Of a stretch of DNA of 64,000 bases, positions 54,920 to 63,894 are shown one piece after another; position 1 is the stretch's first letter; each line of letters opens with the position of its first letter. The stretch lies in assembly GCF_918698115.1 (NCBI RefSeq), contig NZ_CAKKLV010000019.1, positions 47,162-111,161 of the forward strand. The letters run 5' to 3'. The notes beneath the pieces were generated by a model, which did not search any database, was not told where the DNA came from, and saw nothing but the letters and a program-made list of their open reading frames with translations. A program made the translations under genes and the position numbers. This DNA comes from Peribacillus sp. Bi96 (lineage in GTDB: Bacteria > Bacillota > Bacilli > Bacillales > DSM-1321).

Positions 54920-54970
54920 ATCCTTTTCCCGATTTTACCTTTGTAATCTATTGAATGATTATAACGAAAC

Positions 54971-55009
54971 AAAAAAGTTGCCGACGTCAAGTCGGCAACT
55001 TTTTGTTTT
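54971..55009. terminator. bidirectional terminator
   Basis: Stem AAAAAGTTGCCGAC/GTCGGCAACTTTTT with a 4-nt loop and U tracts on both strands. Ends the symporter operon and the Ig-like protein gene. Confidence 0.9.
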
Positions 55010-55052
55010 AAAAGGCGAATCACCCAATTAGGGAGCACCTCATCCTGTAAAA

Positions 55053-57143
55053 CTATTTTTTAGTAAAATTCACCTTATTCAAACCAGAAATATTAATACG
55101 ATCTCCTGATTTTAGTGTGGTTGTTACGCTTGTTACTGAATAATCATCACGTTCATTTGAAAGGATTTCATTTACAAGTAAACGTTGTCCCCTGTATATA
55201 AATAAATTCCCGGATGAACTCGAAGTCGTAATTCTATATTTTCCGGCCGCTATATCTTTACCGACTGTCCAGTATCCAGCATGCAGTGTATTCGATTTAA
55301 CATTGGAGACTTTAGTAAACTGTACACTGTCCAGTCCAGAAATTTCAATACTATCCCCCGTTTTTATATCCGTTGTAACGACTGTCACACCAAAACCATC
55401 ATCTTCACTCGATAGAATCTCATTTACATACCGATCGTAGTCATTCATACTGATGAATAAATTACCACTGCCGGATTTCGTAGTGATTTTATAACGGCCT
55501 GCCGGTAAATCTTTGCCTGCCTTCCATTTTCCCGCACTTAAACTTTTACTATAAGGTACATGAATCGTGGTGGTACTTGATTTACCATTTATAGTCGTAG
55601 CTGTAATCTTGGCCGTCCCTACACCTACTGCTGACACCTTCCCTTTACTATCCACTTTCGCTATTTTCGTATTGGAAGATTTCCACTTCACTGCTTTATT
55701 CGTTGTATTACTTGGGCTTACTGTTGCAGATAAAGTTAAGCTTTTACCTTTATTTATAGTAGCGGAAGTCTTGTTCAGCTTAACTGATTTTGCCATGATT
55801 GGAGCTGTAACGGTTACTTTTACCTTAACATCCTTTGCACCTTTAACGGTTGCCGTAACAGTGGTCGTTCCTTTTGCTTTGCCAGTTACTTTCCCTTTGC
55901 TATCCACTGTTGCTATTTTTGTAGAAGCAGATTTCCACTTCACTGTCTTATCTGTACTATCAGAAGGTGAAACGGATGCACTCAATGTTCCTGTTTTGCC
56001 TGCTGTAATCGATAAACTGGTTTTATTTACTTTCACTGTTTTAGCGGAAACTTTTACTGCTACTGTTTTCATCACTTTCGTATTATCTTTTGCAGTCGCC
56101 GTAATGGTAGCCGATCCGTTGGCAATTCCTTTAATGTTGCCTTTTGAATCTACTTTTGCCACTTTTTCATTTGAGCTTTTCCATAAAATCGTTTTATTCG
56201 ATGCATCTGAGGGAGCTACCGTGGCAGTAACTTTTATAGTTTGATTATTAGTGATATTTAATGTTGATTTACTTAACTTCAAACTAGTTGGTACAATATT
56301 CGTCACTGTAACTTGAATGCTTTTTTTTATGGATGCATCACCTTTTGCTGTTGCAGTGATGGTCGTACTTCCAGCTTTAAGTGCTTTTACATAGCCTTTC
56401 CCATCCACTGTCGCAATTTCCGGATGACTGGTTGTCCAGCTAACGCTTTTATTAACAGCAGTAGAAGGGTTTATCGTAGCCTTTAACTGTGTGGTTCTGT
56501 TTACAATTAAGGACAAACTGGAATTACTTAACGTGATACTTTTGGGAACGAGGATTTTTTCTTTAAAACTCATCGTGCCGATTAACGATGAGATGTACAC
56601 TTTATCCCCTTCTGAAACCGTGTATTCAATAGGCTCATCATAATATAGGCTGAAGGAATCCTTTTCATTATATTGGTTATCCAACATGGTTATATATGCC
56701 GTATCATAGTCGTCCTTCGGGTGATCAATGGCTAACGAATATGTTCCTGCGGGAATATCCGTGCCTACCTCATAATAACCAGCGGATATATTTTTCAAAT
56801 CCATTTTCGAGATCTGCTGTACCTCTATATCAGACCCACTATCATAGGGATTGACATCAATTTGGTCTCCCTCTTTTAAACTTACCGTAAATTGTTTAGA
56901 CGAGTATCCATCATCACTAAGCGTTTCATAAATGATATCGTTATCTCCTCGACTGATGGAAATGTTTGCTGTACCTTCAGGGATACTGAATTTAGTTAAT
57001 CCTGCGGATATCTCCTTCCCTGCTGTATATGTCCCATCACTTAACTTAAGACTACTTGTAGCTTGAACCGTCTTACTGCCTAACCCAATCGATAGTGAAA
57101 GTATCATCATGATCATCACTTTTAAAAATACGTTCCTCTTCAT
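55053..57143 (-). CDS. secreted protein with Ig-like (BIG2) repeats
   Basis: 696 residues. Signal peptide (KRNVFLKVMIMMILSLSIGLG...VQA) and ordered repeats: two N-terminal modules of about 70 residues (DGTYTAGKEISAG, GYYEVGTDIPAG), four BIG2 domains (each about 78-80 residues, with VxxTATVxPSxATNKxVxWKSSxxKIAxVDSKGxVxG), then two more of the terminal modules (GKWKAGKDLPAGRYKI, GYWTVGKDIAAGKYRI). No LPxTG anchor is seen, so it is exported and perhaps held by weak binding. Start chosen at MKRNVF. Adhesion or cell-surface binding is the general role of such domains. Confidence 0.88.
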   Translation of the reverse strand: MKRNVFLKVMIMMILSLSIGLGSKTVQATSSLKLSDGTYTAGKEISAGLTKFSIPEGTANISISRGDNDIIYETLSDDGYSSKQFTVSLKEGDQIDVNPYDSGSDIEVQQISKMDLKNISAGYYEVGTDIPAGTYSLAIDHPKDDYDTAYITMLDNQYNEKDSFSLYYDEPIEYTVSEGDKVYISSLIGTMSFKEKILVPKSITLSNSSLSLIVNRTTQLKATINPSTAVNKSVSWTTSHPEIATVDGKGYVKALKAGSTTITATAKGDASIKKSIQVTVTNIVPTSLKLSKSTLNITNNQTIKVTATVAPSDASNKTILWKSSNEKVAKVDSKGNIKGIANGSATITATAKDNTKVMKTVAVKVSAKTVKVNKTSLSITAGKTGTLSASVSPSDSTDKTVKWKSASTKIATVDSKGKVTGKAKGTTTVTATVKGAKDVKVKVTVTAPIMAKSVKLNKTSATINKGKSLTLSATVSPSNTTNKAVKWKSSNTKIAKVDSKGKVSAVGVGTAKITATTINGKSSTTTIHVPYSKSLSAGKWKAGKDLPAGRYKITTKSGSGNLFISMNDYDRYVNEILSSEDDGFGVTVVTTDIKTGDSIEISGLDSVQFTKVSNVKSNTLHAGYWTVGKDIAAGKYRITTSSSSGNLFIYRGQRLLVNEILSNERDDYSVTSVTTTLKSGDRINISGLNKVNFTKK

Positions 57144-57465
57144 AGGTAAACCATCTTCCTTTTTCAATTTTTTTAAGCATATTCTTGCTAATAAGTATAT
57201 CGACAGCAAATATCATATTTTTATTATGCAATAGATTAATGGAATTGTATGGATATTTTTATTTTTTTTGATTTTTTGATATTCGGAAGTGATCGCTGAA
57301 AAGATTAATAGAGGTACTTGAATTGTATATTTTGCGGTAAGCCTTGCTTTAAAGGGTTAAGAGTCTTGATCTATAATGATCAGGACTCAAGAATGAAGAC
57401 TTTAGACGAAATCGATATAACTGATTTTTCCTAGAGTTTGTTTTTAGGGTTTGTATATTTTCGAA

Positions 57466-57589
57466 CGTTGATTTCCGCTCCAGGTACTCGCTTTCCGCGG
57501 GCGGTCCGCCCTCGTCGCTCTTTGCGCCTGTGGGGTCTCCCTTGGACGCGTATTCCCGCAGGAGTTTCGCACACCCGTTCCAATCAACT
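57466..57589 (-). repeat. GC-rich Bacillaceae intergenic repeat, copy B (inverted)
   Basis: Reverse complement of 27868-27988 with substitutions. Both copies contain GGGCGGACCGCCCGCGGAAA and start/end with AGTTGATT and AATCAACG. Lies between the Ig-like protein and quinone-reductase genes (57144-57697), where nothing else is recognised. Confidence 0.85.
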
Positions 57590-57697
57590 TTGTTTTAAAT
57601 GGAACCGTGCCTACAAACTGTCTTGATCTATAAAGATTAATCTATTAATTTGCATATAAACTCCCATCCAGACCTGCGGAGCCAAATATACCAAAAC

Positions 57698-58285
57698 TTA
57701 GCTTTCCACCTTTTTGAAATACCGATAAACCTTTTCTAATTTTTGGGTTTGTTTCCCCTTCGGACTTTCCATATTACCGAATTCAAAAAACTTCACTTTT
57801 TTGATTCCGACAAAATTGAATAACGCTCTTTTCATCAATATTTTATGCGCATCATTCAACCAGAGAAGCGGATACTTTGCAGGTCCCTTCATCGTTGACA
57901 CACATACGACCGACTTTCCTTTTAAAAGACCTTCCGGTAACAGTCCCGACTTATCCTTGTAGGCAAAATTCGAAGCAAATAATTGATCAATGTACCCCAT
58001 CAGCATTGCGGGAGGCCGCCCCCACCAGATTGGATAGACAAAGACAATCTTGTCAGCCCAAGTAATTTGATTTCTATATTTTTCAAGATGAGGATCACGA
58101 TGCATATCACGCCTTCGCTTATGCTCATTGAAAACCAAAAGTGGATTAAAGCCCTCATCATATAAATCCAAAACCTGCAGCCCCTTTATTTTAGGGTTCT
58201 CTTTACTTCCTTTGATGACTTTTTCTAGAAAGGCATAACTCAAACTCTTGTGATTGGGATATGTGTAAATGATCAGCATGTTCAT
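57698..58285 (-). CDS. flavodoxin-fold NAD(P)H:quinone oxidoreductase
   Basis: 195 residues. NAD(P)H dehydrogenase (quinone)/YwrO-MdaB pattern: MLIIYTYPNHKSLSYAFLEKV with the phosphate-binding start, DLYDEGFNPLL, and WADKIVFVYPIWWGRPPAMLMGYIDQLF (about 70-100), the FMN/substrate site. Two-electron reduction of quinones or nitro-compounds. Divergent from a MarR regulator with two matching operators between, so quinone or electrophile induction is likely. Confidence 0.88.
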   Translation of the reverse strand: MNMLIIYTYPNHKSLSYAFLEKVIKGSKENPKIKGLQVLDLYDEGFNPLLVFNEHKRRRDMHRDPHLEKYRNQITWADKIVFVYPIWWGRPPAMLMGYIDQLFASNFAYKDKSGLLPEGLLKGKSVVCVSTMKGPAKYPLLWLNDAHKILMKRALFNFVGIKKVKFFEFGNMESPKGKQTQKLEKVYRYFKKVES

Positions 58286-58303
58286 GACGTTCCCCCTATT
58301 TAA

Positions 58304-58317
58304 TTATCATTTGATAA
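58304..58317. promoter_or_regulatory. predicted MarR operator 1
   Basis: Inverted repeat TTATCATTTGATAA in the divergent promoter region, 19 bp from the quinone-reductase start. The reverse complement of this site matches the second site at 13 of 14 bases. Confidence 0.7.
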
Positions 58318-58343
58318 CCATAATATATTCTTTTCGCATTTTG

Positions 58344-58357
58344 TTGTCAAATGATAA
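58344..58357. promoter_or_regulatory. predicted MarR operator 2
   Basis: TTGTCAAATGATAA, the inverted copy of operator 1 with one change, 40 bp away centre to centre and 49 bp from the MarR start. Confidence 0.7.
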
Positions 58358-58406
58358 TTGTGTTTTGATAATATTTTTGATATCTTCTCAGTAAGAGGTG
58401 AAAGTT

Positions 58407-58835
58407 ATGGACAAAAAAGCTCTTTTTGATAAATGGGTGGCATTTACAACTTCCGTTCATCAAGTGACTCACGAATTAACACAAAACGCGAAATCTGATT
58501 CCATTACGCCAGTTCAATATAACATTCTTGAATACATTACAGTCAGTCAGCCTGTCACACCAAGTGAAATCAGTGATTGTCAGCATATATCCATGCCTAA
58601 CACGAGCCGTGAACTAAAAAAATTAAGCGAAAAGAATTTAATTGAAAAAGTAAGTGATTCGGAAGATAGACGAAAGCAATACATCCATCTCTCTAAAGAG
58701 GGGGAAATGATGATGAACGAGGCCTTTGCAATCGTGGAATCCCGTTTCCAAAGCCGACTGCAGCATGCTTCGAAGGAAGATTTAGCGGATATTGAGCGCG
58801 CAATGGATATTCTTCAAACAAAACTATTTTACTGA
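58407..58835 (+). CDS. MarR-family transcriptional regulator
   Basis: 142 residues. Winged helix with YNILEYITVSQPVTPSEISDCQHISMPNTSRELKKLSEKNLIEKVSDSEDRRKQYIHLS, including the typical wing DxxDRRxxxIxLT. ATG at 58407 has AGAGGTGA upstream. There is a Cys in the recognition helix region (SDCQH), which could serve as a redox sensor as in other MarR repressors of quinone reductases. Confidence 0.88.
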   Translation: MDKKALFDKWVAFTTSVHQVTHELTQNAKSDSITPVQYNILEYITVSQPVTPSEISDCQHISMPNTSRELKKLSEKNLIEKVSDSEDRRKQYIHLSKEGEMMMNEAFAIVESRFQSRLQHASKEDLADIERAMDILQTKLFY

Positions 58836-59040
58836 TGGACCTGAATACGAAAATGGCTCCCCCGACCGAAGTTGACAACAAATCACCTTCAATCGAGGGA
58901 GCTCCTTTATTATCTCCAAACACTAGCGGGTTTTTAATTCAAACTCCATTTCATCCTCATTCGCGCTTAATGAGAAGAATGTTCTAGAATCCTTCTTTTG
59001 TAATTCAGCCTCACACTAGTTGACTTCTCTAATCCTATAC

Positions 59041-60504
59041 TCAGGTACCGCAAAAGGTCCGGTAAGGTTTTGTTGACGCGGGAAGTGTGGAGTACTCAGC
59101 TTGTTCTTCGGAGTGTGCATAAGGGTTCGAAAGGGCATCCAAAAGCTTTTCCATCACGCTGTAGTCCCCTTTTTTCTCGGCTGCCTCGAGTGCTTCTTCC
59201 ACCCGGTGGTTCCGTGGGATCACCGCAGGATTGCTGTTTTTCATCAACTGAGTCGAGGATGCTTTCGATTCCTGCTCCCTGCCTAGTCTCGCCTGCCAGA
59301 GCTCATACCATTGAACGAATTCCGGTGCCCCAAAAAGGACCGAATCCTCCATCGTATCAAAGGTTAAAGCTCGGAAAGTATTAGTATAATCAGCACCATG
59401 CTTCTTCATCATAGTGAGAAGTCCATTAATTAAGGCTTCATCCTGTGTTTCTTCGTTAAATAGCCCCAATTTCGCTCTCATTCCCGCTAGCCAATTAGAG
59501 TGGTATATCTCATTAAACTCAGAAATCTTATCCTGTGCCAGTTTGACGGCCTGCTCCTGATCATCGTGCAGCAGTGGCAATAGGGATTCGGCGAATCGCG
59601 CAAGATTCCACCCTCCAATAAGCGGCTGATTGCCATAGGCATAACGGCCTTGTTGATCAATGGAGCTGAATACCGTTTCCAGATCATAGGCATCCATGAA
59701 GGCACAAGGGCCATAATCGATGGTTTCCCCACTAATTGTCATGTTGTCGGTGTTCATCACCCCATGAATGAAGCCGACCAGCTGCCATTGGGCAATAAGC
59801 TTGGCCTGACGAGTGATCACTTCCTGAAATAGTGAAAGATAGCGATTTTCATCTGCTTCAACGTCTGGATAATGGCGCTTTATTGTATAGTCGGCAAGGG
59901 TCCTGAGTTCTTCGACCGTGCCCCATTTTGCAGCGAATTGAAAGGTTCCGACGCGCAGATGACTGGCAGCCACACGGGTCATGATGGCCCCGGGCAGCCT
60001 GGTTTCGCGGATTATCGTTTCACCTGTTGTCACCACTGCCAGACTTCGGGTGGTAGGAATGCCTAGTCCATGCATCGCTTCGCTGATGATGTATTCTCGC
60101 AGCATCGGTCCAAGTGCAGCCCGTCCATCACCACCGCGGGAGTATGGCGTTCTTCCTGGACCCTTCAGCTGAATATCAACCCTCTCACCTTCAGGCAAGA
60201 TTTGCTCGCCAAGCAGCACTGCCCGTCCGTCACCCAACATGTTAAAATGCCCGAATTGATGCCCCGCATAAGCTTGAGCAAGTGGCAAAGCACCTTCGGG
60301 AATCTCGTTTCCGGCAAACACCGCTACGCCATCCTCGCTTTCCAACGTCGAAACGTCCAAACCAAGGGATTCTGCCAACCGTTCATTGAGAATGACCAAC
60401 TCCGGTGAGCTTACAGGAGTCGGGTTCGTGCTGGTGAAAAACTTTTCCGGAAGACGGGCATAACTATTGTCTAAATTCCATCCTGTTTCATTACTCTTAG
60501 TCAT
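59041..60504 (-). CDS. selO: SelO-family protein AMPylase (YdiU)
   Basis: 487 residues. Pseudokinase motifs: [84 protein letters not shown] and [16 protein letters not shown]. The C-terminus ends YRTFCGT; the Cys replaces the selenocysteine found in animal homologues. Moves AMP from ATP to protein side chains, with a redox role in stress. ATG follows AAAGGAG. Monocistronic. Confidence 0.93.
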   Translation of the reverse strand: MTKSNETGWNLDNSYARLPEKFFTSTNPTPVSSPELVILNERLAESLGLDVSTLESEDGVAVFAGNEIPEGALPLAQAYAGHQFGHFNMLGDGRAVLLGEQILPEGERVDIQLKGPGRTPYSRGGDGRAALGPMLREYIISEAMHGLGIPTTRSLAVVTTGETIIRETRLPGAIMTRVAASHLRVGTFQFAAKWGTVEELRTLADYTIKRHYPDVEADENRYLSLFQEVITRQAKLIAQWQLVGFIHGVMNTDNMTISGETIDYGPCAFMDAYDLETVFSSIDQQGRYAYGNQPLIGGWNLARFAESLLPLLHDDQEQAVKLAQDKISEFNEIYHSNWLAGMRAKLGLFNEETQDEALINGLLTMMKKHGADYTNTFRALTFDTMEDSVLFGAPEFVQWYELWQARLGREQESKASSTQLMKNSNPAVIPRNHRVEEALEAAEKKGDYSVMEKLLDALSNPYAHSEEQAEYSTLPASTKPYRTFCGT

Positions 60505-61018
60505 AGCTTCTCCTTTTCTTCTTTTGTCTTTTTGTATAATGTTCGTTCTCTCATCATTCAGTTAATACACACGATAAAACTCAGTTGCAGTCCATTTTAA
60601 TGTCTACTTCTGCCAATTAATTATACCGTTTCTACATAAAAATGGCTCTTTTTAAGTCATGTATCACAGTTGATAAAATTTCTATTTTTTATACCATCAT
60701 TTTGTAATACGGTTAACCATAATATTTAAAGGTGCAAATTAAGTAGAGAGAACTATGATACTCCATTAAAAACACTGAAGTATTTTCTACTTGATTTAAT
60801 GTAGATTTCTCCATGAATGCCGCCTTTAGCTCCTAAAATTAAAGGCTTTGTTCAAGATTAGTGTTGATTTTTTGAACAAATAAAAAGAGACCACCTAATA
60901 AGTAACGGGTTCCCTTTTGAGGTGCAAACATTGCAAATCACATTATATTTTTTGTCACTAATATCCATGCAATTCTCAATGGAATTCTCTGAGTAAATAA
61001 CATCAATAAACGCAAAGA
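60505..61018. other. intergenic region with no recognised gene
   Basis: About 510 bp of AT-rich DNA, only very short frames without ribosome-binding sites. Confidence 0.5.
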
Positions 61019-61042
61019 AGGGATAGCTTAATGGCTATCCCT
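61019..61042 (-). terminator. terminator of the XRE/DUF2975 pair
   Basis: Stem AGGGATAGC/GCTATCCCT followed by TCTTTG on the minus strand, 46 bp after the regulator stop. Confidence 0.6.
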
Positions 61043-61087
61043 TAATTACTCTAACGACTCCCGTTAAATAAAATTTGTTGTCTGTTT

Positions 61088-61306
61088 TTATTGAGTGTCT
61101 TCGTCGCTTTTGTACTCCAAAATATCACCTGGCTGACAATCCAAATTCTCACATATCGCTTCTAATGTTGAAAAACGAACCGCTTTTGCTTTCCCATTTT
61201 TCAGAATGGAAATATTCGCCATAGTAATTCCAACCCTCTCAGAAAGCTCCGTTACGCTCATTTTTCGTTTTGCTAACATCACATCAATATTAATAATAAT
61301 TGCCAT
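61088..61306 (-). CDS. small XRE-family (YozG-like) regulator
   Basis: 72 residues, a stand-alone helix-turn-helix: INIDVMLAKRKMSVTELSERVGITMANISILKNGKAKAVRFSTLEAICENLDCQPGDILEY. I chose ATG at 61306 to match family starts; GAGGTGGAGG precedes it. The start is 11 bp after the DUF2975 gene, as in other YoaS-YozG pairs. Confidence 0.88.
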   Translation of the reverse strand: MAIIINIDVMLAKRKMSVTELSERVGITMANISILKNGKAKAVRFSTLEAICENLDCQPGDILEYKSDEDTQ

Positions 61307-61316
61307 ATCCTCCACC

Positions 61317-61802
61317 TCAGACCGTCAAATCATTTTCTGATTTTATGTTAATCGCTTCTTGTAGAAGCCGTTGGAGGATAGCAGCAAAAACGGCGATAAC
61401 CAACGAAGCAAAAATGATGATGAGTCCTATTAATCCAATAGGAGGGTCAACTTTCTTCGCAATAAAACGAAAGAGTGGCAAACCTAATACATACAAACCA
61501 CTGATTGTAATTGCACAACACTTTATGTTCTTTAACGCCTTTACAGATAATTCCGAGAACGCTGTGTTCTCGTCAATATACCGTAAAAGATTGAAAGCCT
61601 GATAGAGAGCAAAGTAAAAAGGCACAGCCGCTCCATACATCACGATGAAAACGAGATATTTCATTGGGGCAATATTCGGATACATTTTTGCTGCGAAATT
61701 CGCCATATGGGGCACTAAAAATATACATAAAGCAAGCACTGCAATTCCAGCCAGAAAAATAATTACCTTTAAGAAAGTGGTTGAGCCTCGTTTAACATTC
61801 AT
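61317..61802 (-). CDS. DUF2975 membrane protein (YoaS-like)
   Basis: 161 residues, four predicted membrane helices (about 10-30, 46-66, 98-118, 124-146), with the polar loop FNLLRYIDENTAFSELSVKALKNIKCCAI that marks DUF2975. Pairs with the small XRE regulator downstream; the pair is conserved in Firmicutes. It may tether or modulate the regulator, but the function is not known. Confidence 0.85.
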   Translation of the reverse strand: MNVKRGSTTFLKVIIFLAGIAVLALCIFLVPHMANFAAKMYPNIAPMKYLVFIVMYGAAVPFYFALYQAFNLLRYIDENTAFSELSVKALKNIKCCAITISGLYVLGLPLFRFIAKKVDPPIGLIGLIIIFASLVIAVFAAILQRLLQEAINIKSENDLTV

Positions 61803-61916
61803 TTAAAACACCTCACTTATTTAATGACAACATGATTTTAGCATATCATTTATCGTTTAACAATAAATTCGTATTGTTTTTTATTATATTATTATTGTTA
61901 TAAAAATATCCTTTTA

Positions 61917-62797
61917 ATGAAGTTTTCTCACGGATTTCATTGTCGTCATTGCGGAAGTATGTTGGTTGTTCGTTACGGCAAAAGAGAAGGTCGCCAACGT
62001 TATAAGTGTAAAGATTATCTTAAATTAAGTAATGATTTACCTAATTCTCCTATCTATCGTTCCAAAAAGGCAGACAAATGGGTTTCATTTATTGAATGTA
62101 TGTTGAAGGGGCTATCTCTTCGTAAAACAGGGGAAATAGTTGGTATCACTCACGTAACTGCGTTTTATTGGAGACATAAAGTGTTGTCTGCTCTTGCGAA
62201 AGAAAGTATAGGTACATTTGAAGGAATAGTAGAAGTGGATGAAACCTATTTCTTAGAGAGTCATAAAGGCCGAAATACTATCCCAACTCGCAAATCAAGA
62301 AAACGTGGTGGTTCAGCGTCAAAAAGAGGTATCTCCAATGAACAAGTCTGTGTATTGGTAGCAAGAAACAAAACAACCCTTTCAAAGCGTGTCGGTTCAG
62401 GCAGAATTCTAACAGAACAAATCGATACAACCCTTACATCCCATTTCCAAAGTGATACGGTGCTTATTTCTGATGCTCATAATTCATATAAATCTTATTC
62501 GGCTAAAAACGATTTGGAACACATTATCATAAATGGCAGTAAGCAAGAATATGTCAAGAAAGGTATCTATCATCTTAACAATACTAATAATTACCATTCC
62601 TAATTAAAGAAATGGATTAGTCACTTTAATGCGTTTCTACGAAGTATTTACAGCTCTATTTAGTGTGGTTTCAGTTCCTTGACATTAGGAAAATGGAAAG
62701 TGACTGAAGCAAGAAAAAGCTGATGCTTATTTTATCAAGTGTTCTCGGAACTTGGGAAACCGCAGATACATTAAGACTTAGAAACATCGCTTTTTAA
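61917..62797 (+). pseudogene. inactivated IS1595-type (ISXO2-like) transposase
   Basis: The first 228 residues are readable: a zinc ribbon start (FHCRHCGSMLVVRYGKREG), a helix-turn-helix stretch, VEVDETYF with the first catalytic Asp, ISDAHNSYKSY with the second, and YHLNNTNNYHS before a TAA at 62601-62603. The tail then follows in another frame (STKYLQLYLVWFQFLDIRK) after a lost base near 62630, has a TGA at 62705-62707, and ends ETADTLRLRNIAF at 62795-62797. Two stops and a frameshift make it dead. No terminal repeats were identified. Confidence 0.85.
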
Positions 62798-62961
62798 AAT
62801 TACTCAATATTTCTAATAGAGAATTACAAATATTCATCAATGGTTTTACATAAAAATAGAGCTTGGAACTGTATCCCTAAGCTCATTTATTTTACTGTCC
62901 ATTTTTTGCTAAAGCACCCGTTAGTTTAAGTGATATACTTTACAAACTTCCTCTAATCCGT

Positions 62962-62990
62962 TAAAAAGACGATGCCTTGTTAAGGCATCG
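62962..62990 (-). terminator. terminator of the VOC gene
   Basis: Stem GATGCCTT/AAGGCATC with a 3-nt loop, then GTCTTTTTAA on the minus strand. Confidence 0.8.
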
Positions 62991-63004
62991 AACAGTTATA
63001 AAAT

Positions 63005-63388
63005 TTATTCAATACTCTCATAGATTTCAATTAGTGAACCCTCAGGATCTCTAAAATGAGCTACTTTAATTCCCCAGCCTTCTTGTGCAGAAGGCTTTGT
63101 TATGAATTCAACCTTTTCTTTTAATTCCTTATATTTCTCTTCAACATTATCGACCTTGAAAATTAAAGCAATTTTATCAGTATTATGAGTATAAGAGACA
63201 CTCTCAGCACCTATTGCTTCAAGCATTTGTTTCCTCTCAAACAATCCTAAAATACAACCACTAAATTTAAATTCAGCATATAAAGAATCTTCATTTCCCC
63301 AAGTAACCTCAAAACCTAAAACATTTCTATAAAACAAAAAACATTCTTTATAATTATTTACTAATAATCGTGTGTGTGTCAGCTCCAA
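63005..63388 (-). CDS. VOC-superfamily (glyoxalase/bleomycin-resistance-like) protein
   Basis: 127 residues. Two beta-alpha-beta-beta-beta halves: HTRLLVNNYKECFLFYRNVLGFEVTW and VEEKYKELKEKV...VAHFRDPEGSLIEIYES. Potential metal ligands include an N-terminal His and the C-terminal Glu. TTG start with TTGGAG 9 nt upstream. Substrate not predictable. Confidence 0.8.
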   Translation of the reverse strand: MELTHTRLLVNNYKECFLFYRNVLGFEVTWGNEDSLYAEFKFSGCILGLFERKQMLEAIGAESVSYTHNTDKIALIFKVDNVEEKYKELKEKVEFITKPSAQEGWGIKVAHFRDPEGSLIEIYESIE

Positions 63389-63465
63389 ACTAATTCACTC
63401 CAATTCTTTTCTTTACTATGTAGATATATACCTAATTTCTATATAAAACAAGATTTTCCTTCTAG

Positions 63466-63492
63466 AACTAACCTGCCCCGATAGTTGCATAA
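63466..63492 (+). repeat. 27-bp conserved element, copy 1
   Basis: Starts AACTAACCTGCCCCG and ends GCATAA. Matches 63793-63819 at 24 of 27 positions. Confidence 0.7.
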
Positions 63493-63535
63493 GAAAAGAA
63501 GCTGCTGATCAGCTCCTGATAGTGAAGTAAGTCTT

Positions 63536-63751
63536 TTATTTTTTTTTGATAAATATTCTTTTTAAAATATCAATGACAAAAATTGAAAATATAAAAATTA
63601 AAGTAGAGATTATGGCAGATGGATTATCAAATCGAGATTCATAATTAGCTATCAATATAAGATAAACTAATAATCCTGCGAAATATATAAGAATTGTTTT
63701 CATCATTAGCTTAGATATCCTTTCGAATTCTTCATCCTTTAATTTAAACAA
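63536..63751 (-). CDS. 71-residue protein with two membrane helices
   Basis: A charged N-terminus (FKLKDEEFERISKLMMK), two helices (about 18-36 and 46-63) and a basic end IFIKKK. Weak ribosome-binding site (GAAGAGGA). No family recognised. Lies between the two 27-bp repeat copies. Confidence 0.5.
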   Translation of the reverse strand: MFKLKDEEFERISKLMMKTILIYFAGLLVYLILIANYESRFDNPSAIISTLIFIFSIFVIDILKRIFIKKK

Positions 63752-63792
63752 AAATTCCTCTTCAATCTCTAGAATAATCTAAGTTCTTCCTT

Positions 63793-63819
63793 AACTAACC
63801 TGCCCCGTTAGTGCCATAA
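63793..63819 (+). repeat. 27-bp conserved element, copy 2, at the intron border
   Basis: Ends exactly where the group II intron sequence begins (63820), so it is the intron's 3' exon on the minus strand. Confidence 0.65.
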
Positions 63820-63894
63820 ATCGAGTAGGAGGAGGCGCCTAGCCTCCGACCTCTCACACCACCGTACGTACCGTTCGGTATACGGCGGTTCAGT
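63820..63894 (-). ncRNA. group II intron 3' end: domains V and VI
   Basis: On the minus strand the sequence after the maturase stop holds a domain V-like hairpin (GCCGTATACC...GGTACGTACGGT, about 63861-63888) and a domain VI-like GC-rich hairpin that ends CTCCTACTCGAT at 63820. The rest of the intron is outside the window. Confidence 0.75.

Noticed and set aside
55567..56244. 225-codon plus-strand frame
   Set aside because: Antisense shadow of the BIG2 repeats; the repeated Val/Phe/Leu pattern mirrors the Lys/Thr/Asp-rich repeats.
58855..58915. Terminator after the MarR gene
   Set aside because: GGCTCCC and GGGAGC can pair but the loop is long and there is no clean U tract.
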